This document shows positions 31,810 to 42,506 of a stretch of 64,000 nucleotides of DNA, in pieces. A program made the position numbers and the translations under genes. Below the pieces are notes generated by a model that saw only the letters and a program-made list of their open reading frames with translations, was not told where the DNA came from and searched no databases. Each line of letters opens with the position of its first letter. The stretch's first letter is position 1. The DNA is from Microbacterium luteum (lineage in GTDB: Bacteria; Actinomycetota; Actinomycetes; Actinomycetales; Microbacteriaceae): positions 1,612,001 to 1,676,000 of the forward strand of contig NZ_CP063814.1 of assembly GCF_015277875.1 (NCBI RefSeq), in the 5' to 3' direction.

Positions 31810-32430
31810 ATGGACGACAAGAGGGCCGATGTCACCCGGTCACCGGCGCACCACAGCAACGACCGGGTGCTCGAGGCCGGTGCTCTCCGCGCGCTCGCCC
31901 ATCCTCTCCGGGTGCGGATCTACGACATTCTGAGCCAGTACGGTCCGCAGACCGCCAGCACGCTCGCCGAACACCTCGGCGAGTCAACCGGTTCGACGAG
32001 CTATCACCTGCGGGCGCTCGCGAAGCACGACCTCATCCGCGAGTGCGTCGACCGTGGATCGGCGCGCGAACGGTGGTGGGAACGACCGATCGGTGGAGTG
32101 TCGTTCACCAACCCCGCCGGAGCCACCTCGCCCTCCGAACGGTCCGCGACGCAGCTGGTGATGAGCGAATTCTTTCGCCACCGGCAGGAGCGGCTGCTCG
32201 ACTTCGTGATGAAGCCCGATGACGCGCTGGAGGATGCCTGGGCGGACGGAGCGATGGTCTCCACGGCCACGGCTCGTCTGACGCCCGAGCAGCTGCGAGA
32301 TCTGTCGCACCGGATCATGGAGCTGATCGACGATGCCGTCGAGCGCCATCGCGATCAGGTCGGCGAGGGCGTCCGACTGGTCTCCATCCGAGCCGACCTC
32401 TTCCCGCTCACCGATCTGAAGGAATCGTGA
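31810..32430 (+). CDS. ArsR-type winged-helix transcriptional regulator
   Basis: A 206-aa regulator. The winged helix occupies residues ~20-95: LRALAHPLRVRIYDILSQYG, then the recognition-helix region ESTGSTSYHLRALAKHDLI and the wing (RERWWER). The C-terminal ~100 residues are a helical effector or dimer domain lacking the Cys pairs of metal sensors, so a metal ligand is unlikely. The ATG at 31810 is fixed by the leaderless promoter geometry. The next small gene overlaps it by 1 nt. Confidence 0.87.
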   Translation: MDDKRADVTRSPAHHSNDRVLEAGALRALAHPLRVRIYDILSQYGPQTASTLAEHLGESTGSTSYHLRALAKHDLIRECVDRGSARERWWERPIGGVSFTNPAGATSPSERSATQLVMSEFFRHRQERLLDFVMKPDDALEDAWADGAMVSTATARLTPEQLRDLSHRIMELIDDAVERHRDQVGEGVRLVSIRADLFPLTDLKES

Positions 32431-32645
32431 TGACCACTCTCGTCGAGGTCTCGCACGCGTCCGCACCGACCGCGGTCGATCGCGTGCTCCTGAGCTTCTC
32501 GCGTCGCCTGGCCGCCCTCGTGGCTGCGCGCATCGCGCGACGGCAACGTGCCGCTTTCGCGGAAGCGGTGGCGATCGAATCGCGTCATCACGATCTCCGT
32601 GCGCGCGCTCAGGCGTCCGCGGGCGTCGTCATCCCGCCCGGGTGA
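32430..32645 (+). CDS. Small conserved-type protein downstream of the regulator
   Basis: A 71-aa basic, mostly helical protein (VDRVLLSFSRRLAALVAARI then RQRAAFAEAVAIESRHHDL). No membrane segment is strong enough to call. The ATG overlaps the regulator stop (TGATG), so it is co-translated and may be a functional partner. Function unknown. Confidence 0.6.
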   Translation: MTTLVEVSHASAPTAVDRVLLSFSRRLAALVAARIARRQRAAFAEAVAIESRHHDLRARAQASAGVVIPPG

Positions 32646-32680
32646 GCGTGGTGAGCGCTCGCGTCAGGCGGATGAGCGCC

Positions 32681-32929
32681 TCAGGGCGACTCGTCGTCCG
32701 ACGCGTGGCGCACCACGGCGTTGCCCTCGTCGTCGAGCTCGACGAGCACGCCGTTGGCCAGCTCGGCGATCGGCTTGCCCTCCAGCCATGTCAGCGTCCA
32801 TCGTGGTCTCGGCGCGCCGAGGACGTCGACGGGGATGGTGGCATCCACCCCCGCGATTCCCTCGCGCAGGCTCTCGGGGACCGCCTCCGGCGGTTCCTCT
32901 CCCGAGGTCCATCGTGTTCCGAGTCTCAT
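32681..32929 (-). CDS. Small conserved protein downstream of valS
   Basis: An 82-aa protein beginning MRLGTRWTSGEEPPEAVPES, with a beta-rich end (WTLTWLEGKPIAELANGVLV). The ATG overlaps the valS stop (TGATG) and follows GGGAGG. Longer in-frame readings upstream lie inside valS and are shadows. Function unknown. Confidence 0.7.
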   Translation of the reverse strand: MRLGTRWTSGEEPPEAVPESLREGIAGVDATIPVDVLGAPRPRWTLTWLEGKPIAELANGVLVELDDEGNAVVRHASDDESP

Positions 32930-35493
32930 CAGACCTCCCTGAGCTCGATCTCGACGACCGTGGTCTCGGTCGCTTCCACATAGGTCAGATCCTCGATCCG
33001 TCCCACAGCCTTCAGGTCGCCCTCCGCCAGGCGCAGCGCCTCCAGCCGGTCGGCAGGCGCCCCCAGAACTAGGCGGGTGACCGGAGTCTTCTGCGACGCC
33101 TTGGCCTCGGTCTTTGCTCGGCGGATGCCGATGAGCGCGGCCCCGACCGCTGCGAGCACCGCCGGGTCGCCGTCGCCGTCGCCGGTCTCGGGCCACGCCG
33201 AGGTGTGGATGGATCCATCCTCGAACCACGACCACGCCTCCTCCGTCGCGAACGACACGACCGGGGCGAGAAGGCGCAGCAACGTCGACAGGGCCGTGCG
33301 GAGGGCAAGCGCGGCGGAAGGCTGCCCGACATCGGTTCGGTCATAGGCGCGCTCCTTGACCAGCTCGAGGTAGTCGTCGCAGAAGGTCCAGAAGAACGAC
33401 TCGGTGACCTCCAGCGCCCGCGCGTGGTCGTAGGCGTCGAGGGCGCGCGTGGCCTCGGCGACGACGACGTCGAGAGTGGCGAGCATCGAGGCGTCGAGGG
33501 CGTGGGTGATCTGCGCGCCGTCGGGAACAGGGAAGGACAGGACGAACTTCGCGGCGTTCAGGATCTTGATCGCGAGGCGCCGGCCGATCTTCACCTGCGT
33601 CGGGTTCTGCGGATCGAAGGCGGCGTCGGCGCCGAGACGACTCGAAGCCGCCCAGTATCGCACCGCATCCGAACCATGCCGGGACAGGATGTCGGCAGGT
33701 GTGACCACGTTGCCCTTCGACTTGGACATCTTCTTGCGGTCGGAGTCGACGATGAAGCCCGAGATGGCGGCATCGGTCCACGGCGCACGGTCGTCCTCGA
33801 GCACGCTTCGGAGCATCGTGGAGAACAACCAGGTACGGATGATGTCCTGGCCCTGCGGTCGGAGGTCGAAGGGCGAGACGAGGTCCCACAGCTCGGGATC
33901 CCGCTCCCAGCCCCCCACGAGCTGCGGGGTGAGAGAAGACGTCGCCCACGTGTCGAAGATGTCGCGCTCGGCATCGAATCCGCCCGGCATCCCGCGCTGG
34001 TCCTCGGTGAAGCCGGTGGGCACGTCGATGGTCGGATCCACCGGCAGACTCTGCGGGTCGGGGGTGAGCACACGCGAGTAGTCGCGTTCGCCCTCGGCAT
34101 CGAGCCCGTACCACACCGGGATCGGCACGCCGAAGAAGCGCTGACGTGAGACGAGCCAGTCCCCGGTGAGTCCACCGGTCCAGTTCTCGTAGCGTACGCG
34201 CATGAAGTCGGGGTGCCACGACATCTCGCGGCCGAAGGCGATCAGGCGCTCCCGGAGACTCTCGTCGCGGGCGCCGTTGCGGATGTACCACTGCCGCGTC
34301 GACACGATCTCGAGGGGGCGGTCGCCCTTCTCGAAGAACTTCACCGGATGGGTGAACGGCGCGGACACCGACATGAGCTCGCCGCTGGCCTCGAGCTGCT
34401 CGACGACGGCCTTCTTCGCGCTGAAGACGGTCTTGCCGGCAAGCTCAGCGTAGGCCGCCGTGCCGCGGTCGGAGACGATGACATCCGGGGCCTCTGCGAC
34501 CAGGCGTCCGTCCTTGCCCAGGATCGTGCGGTTCGGAAGGTCGAGTTCGCGCCACCAGATGATGTCTGTGACATCTCCGAAGGTGCAGATCATGGCGATG
34601 CCGGAGCCCTTGTCGGGCTGTGCAAGCGGATGGGGCAGGACCGGGACCTCGACGTCGAACAGCGGGGTGCGCACCGTCGAGCCGAACAGCGGCCGGTAGC
34701 GCTCGTCATCCGGATGTGCGACCAGCGCCACGCACGCGGGCAGCAGCTCCGGGCGCGTGGTCTCGATGTGCACGTCACCCGATCCGTCGCTCTTGTGGAA
34801 GGCGATGCGATGGTAGGACGCCTGCTGATCCCGGTCCTCGAGCTCGGCCTGCGCGATCGCGGAGCGGAAGTCGACATCCCACAGTGTGGGTGCGAGCGCC
34901 TGATAGGCCTCGCCGCGCTCGATGTTGCGCAGGAACGCCAGCTGGCTGGTGCGGATCGTGTCGTCGCTGATCGTGCGATAGGTCTGATCCCAGTCCACGC
35001 TCAGTCCGAGCTGGCGGAACACCGCTTCGAACTGCTTCTCGTCTTCGACGGTGAGACGCTCGCAGAGCTCGATGAAGTTCCGGCGGCTGACCGGCACCTG
35101 GTCGGCGGGCTTGATCGTCTTCGTCGTCCCCTCGAACGGCGGCGTGAACGACGCGTCATAGGGGAGGGAGGGATCGCACCGCACGCCGTAGTAGTTCTGC
35201 ACACGGCGCTCGGTGGGCAGGCCGTTGTCGTCCCAGCCCATCGGATAGAAGACGGCCTTGCCGCGCATCCGCTCGTATCGCGCCGTGATATCGGTGTGCG
35301 TGAAGCTGAAGACGTGGCCGATGTGGAGGCTTCCCGACGCCGTCGGCGGGGGTGTGTCGATCGAGTACACCCCGCCGCGTCCGGCAGCCGCGGCCCGCGC
35401 GCGGTCGAACCGGTACGTTCCCGCGGCGTTCCATGCGACATCCCACTTGTCTTCGAGACCTTCGAGGGCGGGCTTGTCGGGGATCTCGGCCAT
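32929..35493 (-). CDS. valS: Valyl-tRNA synthetase
   Basis: An 854-aa class I synthetase charging tRNA-Val. The ATP site is in GSLHIGHVFSFT (HIGH), and the KMSKS loop is [10 protein letters not shown] (near residue 575). The CP1 editing domain lies between. A helical anticodon-binding domain and a C-terminal segment follow. The start has GGAGC upstream. The following small gene is coupled to it. Confidence 0.97.
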   Translation of the reverse strand: MAEIPDKPALEGLEDKWDVAWNAAGTYRFDRARAAAAGRGGVYSIDTPPPTASGSLHIGHVFSFTHTDITARYERMRGKAVFYPMGWDDNGLPTERRVQNYYGVRCDPSLPYDASFTPPFEGTTKTIKPADQVPVSRRNFIELCERLTVEDEKQFEAVFRQLGLSVDWDQTYRTISDDTIRTSQLAFLRNIERGEAYQALAPTLWDVDFRSAIAQAELEDRDQQASYHRIAFHKSDGSGDVHIETTRPELLPACVALVAHPDDERYRPLFGSTVRTPLFDVEVPVLPHPLAQPDKGSGIAMICTFGDVTDIIWWRELDLPNRTILGKDGRLVAEAPDVIVSDRGTAAYAELAGKTVFSAKKAVVEQLEASGELMSVSAPFTHPVKFFEKGDRPLEIVSTRQWYIRNGARDESLRERLIAFGREMSWHPDFMRVRYENWTGGLTGDWLVSRQRFFGVPIPVWYGLDAEGERDYSRVLTPDPQSLPVDPTIDVPTGFTEDQRGMPGGFDAERDIFDTWATSSLTPQLVGGWERDPELWDLVSPFDLRPQGQDIIRTWLFSTMLRSVLEDDRAPWTDAAISGFIVDSDRKKMSKSKGNVVTPADILSRHGSDAVRYWAASSRLGADAAFDPQNPTQVKIGRRLAIKILNAAKFVLSFPVPDGAQITHALDASMLATLDVVVAEATRALDAYDHARALEVTESFFWTFCDDYLELVKERAYDRTDVGQPSAALALRTALSTLLRLLAPVVSFATEEAWSWFEDGSIHTSAWPETGDGDGDPAVLAAVGAALIGIRRAKTEAKASQKTPVTRLVLGAPADRLEALRLAEGDLKAVGRIEDLTYVEATETTVVEIELREV

Positions 35494-35592
35494 GGTGCTC
35501 CTTGCGCGGTATGGGCGGCACTGTGTGAGCGTGCCTGAATGTGCGGGTGCGCACAGTCTACCGACGCAGGACGGCCCCTCGCTGAGGCCGAG

Positions 35593-36930
35593 TCACACCT
35601 GAACGGGCTCGGGAGCCGCGACGTGCGCCGCCGTCGGCATCCGGGCCGCGACCCATGCTGCGAGCAGCGTGATCGCCGACATGATCGCCAGGACGATCCC
35701 GGGGTGCCACCACGCATAGGCGGTGGCCTCGCCCAGGGCGAGGGTGAGCGCGGGCACGAATCCGCTCACGGTCGCGGCGATGGCGTACGACAGCGAGAGG
35801 GCCGAGTAGCGGAAGTGATCGGGAAAGAGGTCGTTCATGAGTCCGCCGAGTGCCGCCCACGCCATCGTCGGCAGGATGCCGCCGATGATCATCGTGCCCA
35901 CGAGGATCGGGAAGGTGGCGAACTGCAGCAGGAAGTACATCGGGAACGTGATCAGAAGTGTGCCGAGTGCGCCCCACATCACCACACGGGCGGACCCGAT
36001 GCGGGTGGACCACCACCCGAAGAGAGGGATCGTGACCAGCTGCAGCAGACCGCCGATGGTCGTGGCGACCAGAAGGTCCTGGTAGGCGAATCCGAGCTGG
36101 GCGACACCGTAGTTGACCGTGTACGTGTTCATCAGCGAGTAGGAGCCGATGCCGAGCAGTGCCGCGCCGATGGCGACCACGATCGCGAGCGGACGCCGGG
36201 CGAACATCGTCACGAACGGCACCCGGTCGCGGCGACCCTCGGCGACCACGTCGCGGAAGACCGGCGTCTCGGTGATCGTCAGACGCAGGTAGAGCGAGAC
36301 GGCGAGGAGCGGTATGGCCAGCAGGAACGGGACGCGCCAGCCCCACGCTGCGAGATCCTCGGCGCTGAGCACCTGGGTCATCACGATGTACACGGTGGCG
36401 GAGAGGATGGACCCGACCGGTGAGCCGAGCTGCGGGATGGCCGCGAAGAACGCGCGACGCACGGGGGAGGAGTGCTCGGTCGCGATGAGGATGGATCCGC
36501 CCCACTCGCCGCCGAGCGACAGGCCCTGTGCGATGCGGAGCGCGATGAGGAGAGCCGCACCCAGCCATCCGGCCTGCGCGTAGGTGGGCAGCATCCCGAT
36601 GAGGCCCGTCGCGACGCCCATGATGCCGATGGTCCACAGCAGAGTCGCGCGCCGCCCCAGGCGATCGCCCATGTAGCCGAAGAGCACCGCGCCGATGGGG
36701 CGCACGACGAACGCGAGCGCGATCGTCAGGAACGACGTGAGCGTAGCCCCGAACTCGCCGAGCGGCGAGAAGAAGAGCGGGCCGAGGAAGAAGGCGGAGA
36801 AGTACGCGAAGACGTAGAAGTCGAACGATTCGAGCGACGTGCCGACCATCGAGGCCCACGCCACGCGGCGCGGAGTGGAGGTCGGAGCTGTGGATGCGGG
36901 GGAGGATGTCACGAGCGTCAATTGTGGCAC
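35593..36930 (-). CDS. MFS transporter, metabolite:H+ symporter (MHS) type
   Basis: A 445-aa integral membrane protein with 12 predicted helices. MFS signatures are visible: GYMGDRLGRRATLL between TM2 and TM3, and LGGEWGGSILIATEHS in TM5, the latter typical of the MHS group (proline/betaine, citrate, shikimate carriers). The substrate cannot be inferred. The GTG start at 36930 is uncertain because no Shine-Dalgarno is visible; the conserved part begins RRVAWASMVGTSLESFDFY. Confidence 0.88.
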   Translation of the reverse strand: MPQLTLVTSSPASTAPTSTPRRVAWASMVGTSLESFDFYVFAYFSAFFLGPLFFSPLGEFGATLTSFLTIALAFVVRPIGAVLFGYMGDRLGRRATLLWTIGIMGVATGLIGMLPTYAQAGWLGAALLIALRIAQGLSLGGEWGGSILIATEHSSPVRRAFFAAIPQLGSPVGSILSATVYIVMTQVLSAEDLAAWGWRVPFLLAIPLLAVSLYLRLTITETPVFRDVVAEGRRDRVPFVTMFARRPLAIVVAIGAALLGIGSYSLMNTYTVNYGVAQLGFAYQDLLVATTIGGLLQLVTIPLFGWWSTRIGSARVVMWGALGTLLITFPMYFLLQFATFPILVGTMIIGGILPTMAWAALGGLMNDLFPDHFRYSALSLSYAIAATVSGFVPALTLALGEATAYAWWHPGIVLAIMSAITLLAAWVAARMPTAAHVAAPEPVQV

Positions 36931-36981
36931 GAGTCCAGAAAGGCGGCATCGGGGGAGAGGATCGGCGTCCGGGAGGGTTCA

Positions 36982-37170
36982 CCCGCGTTTCGTCTCGCTC
37001 CGCTCGCTCAACGACCAGAAGCCGCGCCTCCGGGTCGTTGAGCGAAGAGACGATACGCGGGCGGCCCCGCCTGGGTCGTTGAGCGTGGGGCGAAGCGACG
37101 AGACGAAACGCGGGTCGCCCTCCTGGGTCGTTGAGCGAGGAGCGAAGCGACGAGACGAAACGCGGGCCGC
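36982..37170. repeat. Array of ~40-bp dispersed-type repeats (one inverted, three direct copies)
   Basis: Copies centred on GGGTCGTTGAGCG...GACGAAACGCGGG occur at about 36982-37020 (inverted), 37031-37061 (shortened), 37072-37114 and 37123-37166. The inverted and direct copies can pair into a large cruciform or hairpin. The array fills the space between the MFS gene and the ileS promoter. It looks like a palindromic intergenic repeat family rather than a gene. Confidence 0.8.
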
Positions 37171-37179
37171 CGATCGGCG

Positions 37180-37185
37180 TAGAAT
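37180..37185 (+). promoter_or_regulatory. -10 box TAGAAT of ileS
   Basis: TAGAAT directly precedes the T-box leader and follows the last repeat copy by about 14 bp. Confidence 0.5.
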
Positions 37186-37189
37186 GTCC

Positions 37190-37415
37190 GAACAGACATC
37201 GATCCGGCCATCACCGGGGAGTCCTCGGAAGAACGTTCCGCCGTTCGCGCACGATCGTGCGGCGGGATCACTAGAACCGAGCGGGTCAGGCCCGTCACAG
37301 CCGCTGTGAGAGTGGCCCCGGCTCGCGACACGCGGGTCGAGCGGCACGCGGGGTGGTACCGCGGTTCTCCCGACGGGTGGATCGTCCCCGCAGGACGAGA
37401 ACCTGCGAGAGTGCG
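37190..37415 (+). promoter_or_regulatory. Isoleucine T-box riboswitch (translational type)
   Basis: The leader has the specifier codon ATC at 37210-37212 in a short stem I (GGCCATCACCGGGGAG) and the universal T-box GGGTGGTACCGCGG at 37351-37364, 52 nt before the ileS ATG. Actinobacterial ileS T-boxes of this ultrashort stem-I type bind uncharged tRNA-Ile and expose the ribosome-binding site, raising ileS translation when isoleucine is scarce. Confidence 0.92.
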
Positions 37416-40400
37416 ATGACCTACCCCCGATCCTCCTTCGGCCCGGCCGCCGACGTGCAGCCGAGCCCGCGATTCCCCGACCTGGAACAGCAGACCCTCG
37501 CCTTCTGGGCCGAAGACGACACCTTCCGGGCCTCGATCGCGCAGCGCGACGGTGCGCCGGAGTGGGTCTTCTACGACGGCCCGCCCTTCGCCAACGGACT
37601 ACCTCACTACGGTCACCTCCTCACCGGCTACGCCAAGGATCTCTTCCCGCGCTTCCAGACCATGCGCGGCAAGAGAGTCGATCGCGTCTTCGGATGGGAC
37701 ACCCACGGGCTGCCCGCGGAACTCGAGGCCATGAAGCAGCTCGGCATCACCGAGAAGAGCGAGATCGAGGCGATGGGCATCGCCACGTTCAACGCGAAGG
37801 CTCGCGAGTCGGTGCTGACGTACACCAGGGAGTGGGAGGACTACGTCACCCGCCAGGCGCGCTGGGTCGACTTCGAACGCGGCTACAAGACGCTCGACGC
37901 CGGCTACATGGAGTCGGTCCTCTGGGCCTTCAAGAGCCTCTACGACAGGGGGCTCGCGTACGAGGGCTATCGAGTGTTACCGTACTGCTGGCGCGACGAG
38001 ACGCCGCTGTCGAGCCACGAGCTGCGCATGGACGACGACGTCTACAAGATGCGCCAGGATCCCTCGGTCACGGTGACCTTCCCGCTGGTCGGTGCGAAGG
38101 CCGAAGCTCTCGGGCTCACCGCGGTCCGGGCGCTCGCCTGGACGACGACCCCGTGGACCCTGCCGACGAACCTCGCGCTCGCGGTCGGTCCCGACATCCG
38201 GTACGTGGTCGTTCCGGGTGGTCCGAACGGCGCGGCCGACGTGCACCGCGCGTCGGGCGGAGCGCCGGATGACGCGGTCGAGGCGACCGCGCACGAATAC
38301 CTGCTGGCCGAAGACCTGCTCGCCGGCTACGCGAAGGACCTCGGCTACGAGAGTGTCGAGGATGCCCGCGCGGCGGTCTCGCGCAGCGTCCTGGGCTCGG
38401 AGCTCGCTGCCGTCTCCTACGACCGACTGTTCGACTACTACGCGGATGCCGAGACCTGGGGGACTCAGAACGCGTGGCAGATCCTGGTCGACGACTACGT
38501 CACCACCAGCGATGGAACCGGCATCGTCCACCAGGCCCCGGCCTACGGTGAAGACGACCAGCGTGTCTCGGAGGCCGCCGGCATCCCGACGCTCCTTTCG
38601 CTCGACGAGGGTGGTCGCTTCTTGCCGCACGTGACGGATGTGGCCGGCGAGCTCTGGATGGACGCCAACCGTCCGCTCATCCGCCTGCTGCGCGATGGCG
38701 GCCGCCTGTTGCGCGAGGCCAGCTACGAGCACTCCTACCCGCACTGCTGGCGCTGCCGGAACCCCCTGATCTACAAGGCCGTCTCGAGCTGGTTCGTGCG
38801 CGTGACCCAGATCAAGGACCGGCTGATGGAGCTCAACCAGCAGATCGCCTGGGCACCCGAGAACGTCAAGCACGGGCAGTTCGGAAAGTGGCTCGAGGGC
38901 GCGCGGGACTGGTCGATCAGCCGCAACCGGTACTGGGGCTCGCCGATCCCGGTCTGGAAGAGCGATGACCCCGAGTATCCGCGCGTCGATGCCTATGGCT
39001 CGCTCGATGAGCTCGAGCGCGACTTCGGTGCGCTGCCGCGCAACGAGGCGGGCGAGGTCGACCTACACCGGCCCTACATCGACGACCTCACGCGGCCGAA
39101 TCCCGATGACCCGACCGGGCAGTCCATGATGCGCCGGATCGAGGATGTCTTCGACGTGTGGTTCGACTCGGGCTCGATGCCGTATGCGCAGGTGCACTAT
39201 CCGTTCGAGAACCAGGAGTGGTTCGACGAGCACGCGCCCGCCGACTTCATCGTCGAGTACATCGGGCAGACCCGCGGCTGGTTCTACGTGATGCACGTGC
39301 TCTCGTGTGCGCTGTTCGACCGCCCCGCGTTCACCGGGGTCTCCTGTCACGGCATCGTGCTCGGCAGCGACGGGCAGAAGATGTCCAAGTCGCTGCGGAA
39401 CTACCCCGATGTGAGCGAGGTCTTCGATCGCGACGGTTCGGACGCCATGCGCTGGTTCCTGATGTCCAGTCCGGTGCTGCGCGGCGGGAACCTCGTCGTC
39501 ACCGAGGAGGGCATCCGTGCCGGCGTGCGGGAATTCCTGCTGCCGTTGTGGAACTCCTGGTACTTCTTCGCCACCTACGCCAACGCGAGCGGGGCGCGCG
39601 GATACGAGGCGACGTGGCGCACCGACAGCACCGACGTGCTCGACCGATACATTCTGGCGCTCACCGGCGACCTGGTGCGCGGCGTCGCCGACGATCTCGA
39701 GGGACTGGACTCCACGACGGCGGCCGCGCGCCTGCGTGACTTCGCCGAGGTGCTGACCAACTGGTACATCCGCCGCTCGCGGGACCGGTTCTGGGTGGGC
39801 GTGACCGACGATCCCGCCAGCAGAGACGCCTTCGACACGCTGTACACGGTGCTCGAGACCCTCGCGCGGGTTGCGGCGCCCCTGCTGCCGCTGGTGTCGG
39901 AGCACGTCTGGAAGGGCGTGACCGGCGGACGCAGCGTGCATCTGCAGGACTGGCCGGATGCCTCGGCCTTCGCCCCGGCGGCCGACATCCGCTCGGCGAT
40001 GGATGCCGTGCGCGAGGTCTCGAGCGCGGCGAACGCCCTGCGAAAGCGCGAGGGGCTTCGCGTGCGGCTTCCGCTCGCGGCGCTGACGGTCGTCGTGCGA
40101 GACGCCGTCGCGCTCGTGCCGTTCGAGGCGATTCTGCGCGACGAGCTGAACGTCAAGGCCGTGGAACTGATCGAGCTCGACGAGGCCGTCGCCGAGCGGT
40201 ACGGCATCAGCCGTCGGCTGAGCGTGAACGCCCGAGCCGCCGGCCCGCGACTGGGCAAACGCGTTCAACACGTCATCGCTGGCGCCAGAGCCGGGGTCTG
40301 GGAGGAGATCGACGGCGCGGTGGTCGTGGACGGCATCGCGCTCGAAAGCGGCGAGTTCGACCTCACGCTCGAGGCGGGAGGCGTCGCCGAGGGCGTGGCC

Positions 40401-40763
40401 ATCTCGCTGCTGGCCGACGGCGGCTTCGTCTTGCTGGACACCGTCACGACGCCCGAGCTGGAGGCCGAGGGGCTTGCCCGCGACATGATCAGGGCTGTTC
40501 AGGAGACCCGCAAGGCGGCAGGATTCGAGGTGAGCGACCGCATCCGCCTGGAGCTGCTGTTCGCCGACGCGGGCGATCTGGCCAAGGTGGAGTCGGCGTT
40601 CGAGATCGCCGACGTCGCCGGCGAGACGCTCGCCCGTGAGCACGTCCTCGGGGACACCGCGACCGGATCGTCGATGGAGTTCGAGACCACCGTGACCGCG
40701 GGCACCTATGCGAACGCCGGCGTCGTCACGGTCCGCGTTTCCCGGATGGAGGCGATTCGATGA
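37416..40763 (+). CDS. ileS: Isoleucyl-tRNA synthetase
   Basis: A 1115-aa class I synthetase of the long actinobacterial type. The ATP-site motif is [16 protein letters not shown] (HYGH), and the KMSKS loop is [11 protein letters not shown] near residue 660. The editing domain lies between, and an extended C-terminal domain follows the anticodon-binding helices. The ATG at 37416 is the one controlled by the T-box. Its stop overlaps the folC ATG (ATGA). Confidence 0.97.
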   Translation: MTYPRSSFGPAADVQPSPRFPDLEQQTLAFWAEDDTFRASIAQRDGAPEWVFYDGPPFANGLPHYGHLLTGYAKDLFPRFQTMRGKRVDRVFGWDTHGLPAELEAMKQLGITEKSEIEAMGIATFNAKARESVLTYTREWEDYVTRQARWVDFERGYKTLDAGYMESVLWAFKSLYDRGLAYEGYRVLPYCWRDETPLSSHELRMDDDVYKMRQDPSVTVTFPLVGAKAEALGLTAVRALAWTTTPWTLPTNLALAVGPDIRYVVVPGGPNGAADVHRASGGAPDDAVEATAHEYLLAEDLLAGYAKDLGYESVEDARAAVSRSVLGSELAAVSYDRLFDYYADAETWGTQNAWQILVDDYVTTSDGTGIVHQAPAYGEDDQRVSEAAGIPTLLSLDEGGRFLPHVTDVAGELWMDANRPLIRLLRDGGRLLREASYEHSYPHCWRCRNPLIYKAVSSWFVRVTQIKDRLMELNQQIAWAPENVKHGQFGKWLEGARDWSISRNRYWGSPIPVWKSDDPEYPRVDAYGSLDELERDFGALPRNEAGEVDLHRPYIDDLTRPNPDDPTGQSMMRRIEDVFDVWFDSGSMPYAQVHYPFENQEWFDEHAPADFIVEYIGQTRGWFYVMHVLSCALFDRPAFTGVSCHGIVLGSDGQKMSKSLRNYPDVSEVFDRDGSDAMRWFLMSSPVLRGGNLVVTEEGIRAGVREFLLPLWNSWYFFATYANASGARGYEATWRTDSTDVLDRYILALTGDLVRGVADDLEGLDSTTAAARLRDFAEVLTNWYIRRSRDRFWVGVTDDPASRDAFDTLYTVLETLARVAAPLLPLVSEHVWKGVTGGRSVHLQDWPDASAFAPAADIRSAMDAVREVSSAANALRKREGLRVRLPLAALTVVVRDAVALVPFEAILRDELNVKAVELIELDEAVAERYGISRRLSVNARAAGPRLGKRVQHVIAGARAGVWEEIDGAVVVDGIALESGEFDLTLEAGGVAEGVAISLLADGGFVLLDTVTTPELEAEGLARDMIRAVQETRKAAGFEVSDRIRLELLFADAGDLAKVESAFEIADVAGETLAREHVLGDTATGSSMEFETTVTAGTYANAGVVTVRVSRMEAIR

Positions 40764-42115
40764 CCGATCGGGAAAGAGCGGACGCCGTTTACGCGGCGCT
40801 TCTGGACCGCGCCGGCGAGCGATGGGTGCAGCCGCGGATCGAGCGCACTCAGCGGGTGCTCGACCTGCTCGACAATCCGCAGCGCACCTATCGCGTGGTG
40901 CACATCACGGGCACGAACGGAAAGACCTCGACAGCCCGCATGATCGAGGCGCTCGTGCGTGCGCACGGGCTCCGCACCGGCCTGTTCACGAGTCCCCACC
41001 TCGACCGCTTCACCGAGCGCATCCTGGTCGACGGTGAGCCGATCCACGACGCGGCCGTCGCCGACGCCTGGGACGAGATCGATCCCTTCGTGGGGATGAT
41101 CGATGCCGAACTCGTCGCCGAGGGGGAGGACCCGCTGACGTTCTTCGAGCTCCTGACGGTGCTCGCGTTCGTCGCTTTCGCCGATGCCCCCGTCGACGTG
41201 GCGGTCATCGAAGTCGGCATGGGGGGCTCGTGGGACTCCACCAACACCGCCGACGGCGACGTGGCTGTGCTCACTCCGGTGGGCATGGACCACGCCGACC
41301 GCCTCGGCGAGACCCCGGCCGAGATCGCGACCGTGAAGGCCGGGATCGTGAAGGACGGCGCGCTGGTTGTCTCCGCGCGGCAGGACCCCGAGGTGGAGGC
41401 GGTCATCCGCGCCGCGGCCATCGCGCGCGGTGCCAGGGTCGCGTTCGAGGGTCGCGAATTCGCCCTGACCGAGGCTCGGCTCGCCGTCGGTGGCCAGCAG
41501 CTGACCGTGCAGGGACTCGCGGGACGCTACGAGGGGGCGTACCTGCCGGTGTACGGGTCGCATCAGGGGCGAAACGCCGCTCTGGCGATCGCCGCCGTCG
41601 AGATGCTTCTCGGTGCCGGCGGACGGGCGATCGCGGAGGACGTGCTCGCCGAGGCGCTGACCGTCGTCACCTCTCCGGGCCGGCTGCAGCTGCTCGGCAC
41701 CGCGCCGACCGTGCTCGTCGACGCGGCCCACAACCCTCACGGCGCCGCAGCGCTGGCCACCGCGCTGCGCGAGTCCTTCGCGTTCGAGGAGTGGGGCGTG
41801 GTGCTCGGCGTGCTCGCCGACAAGGATGCCGCCGGCATCGTCGCGGCCCTCGCACCGATCGCCACGCGCGTCTTCGTGACCGCGCCCGCCTCGGACCGCG
41901 CCGGTGACCCGGATGCCCTGGCTGATCTCGCGGAGGCCGCGGGGCTGGACGTCACCGTGCACGGTGATCTTCCGTCCGCCGCCGACGAGGCCCGGGCCTG
42001 GGCGGTCGAGTCCGCTCAGCGTGCAGTGGTCATCGCGGGCTCGGTGGTGCTCGCCGGCGAAGCGATCGCGGTATCGGTCGCCGAGGGATGGAAGCGCGGT
42101 GGCGCCGATGCGTGA
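40760..42115 (+). CDS. folC: Folylpolyglutamate synthase / dihydrofolate synthase
   Basis: A 451-aa Mur-ligase-like enzyme adding glutamate to folates. The ATP loop is [14 protein letters not shown] (near residue 55), with [18 protein letters not shown] and [14 protein letters not shown] as further family motifs, and DAAHNPHG at the C-terminal domain. It provides folate coenzymes retained in the cell. It is coupled to ileS by a 4-bp overlap and to the DUF4233 gene by 8 bp. Confidence 0.96.
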   Translation: MTDRERADAVYAALLDRAGERWVQPRIERTQRVLDLLDNPQRTYRVVHITGTNGKTSTARMIEALVRAHGLRTGLFTSPHLDRFTERILVDGEPIHDAAVADAWDEIDPFVGMIDAELVAEGEDPLTFFELLTVLAFVAFADAPVDVAVIEVGMGGSWDSTNTADGDVAVLTPVGMDHADRLGETPAEIATVKAGIVKDGALVVSARQDPEVEAVIRAAAIARGARVAFEGREFALTEARLAVGGQQLTVQGLAGRYEGAYLPVYGSHQGRNAALAIAAVEMLLGAGGRAIAEDVLAEALTVVTSPGRLQLLGTAPTVLVDAAHNPHGAAALATALRESFAFEEWGVVLGVLADKDAAGIVAALAPIATRVFVTAPASDRAGDPDALADLAEAAGLDVTVHGDLPSAADEARAWAVESAQRAVVIAGSVVLAGEAIAVSVAEGWKRGGADA

Positions 42116-42506
42116 GCCCCGAGTGAGGCGTTCGCGAGGAGCGGCCGAGTCGCTCGGGGCGGTGGTGCTCGGATTCGAATCGATCATCGTCTTCCTCGGT
42201 GGACTGGTCGTGTTCGGACTGCGCGCCCTCCCGGGGTCGATCCCGCCGTGGTGGGGGATCGTCGGCGGCACGGTCGTCGCACTGGCGATGGTCGTCACCG
42301 CTGGTCTGCTGCGGTACCGTGCCGGGATCGTGCTGGGGTGGGCCCTCCAGGTCGTCGTCGTCCTCGGCGGATTCCTCGTTCCCGCGCTGGTGCTGGTCGG
42401 TCTCATTTTCGGAGCGATGTGGGCGTATGCGACCATCAAGGGGGCGGCGCTGGACCGCCGGAACGCCTCGCGTGCCGCAGACGCGGACCCCACGAACGGA
42501 GACTGA
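42108..42506 (+). CDS. DUF4233 membrane protein
   Basis: A 132-aa protein with four hydrophobic segments (VVLGFESIIVFLGGLVVFGL, WWGIVGGTVVALAMVVTAGL, VLGWALQVVVVLGGFLVPAL and VLVGLIFGAMWAYA). The folC-DUF4233-ndk order is a standard actinobacterial arrangement. The ATG at 42108 overlaps the end of folC, and the stop abuts the ndk ATG. Function unknown. Confidence 0.88.
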   Translation: MREPRVRRSRGAAESLGAVVLGFESIIVFLGGLVVFGLRALPGSIPPWWGIVGGTVVALAMVVTAGLLRYRAGIVLGWALQVVVVLGGFLVPALVLVGLIFGAMWAYATIKGAALDRRNASRAADADPTNGD

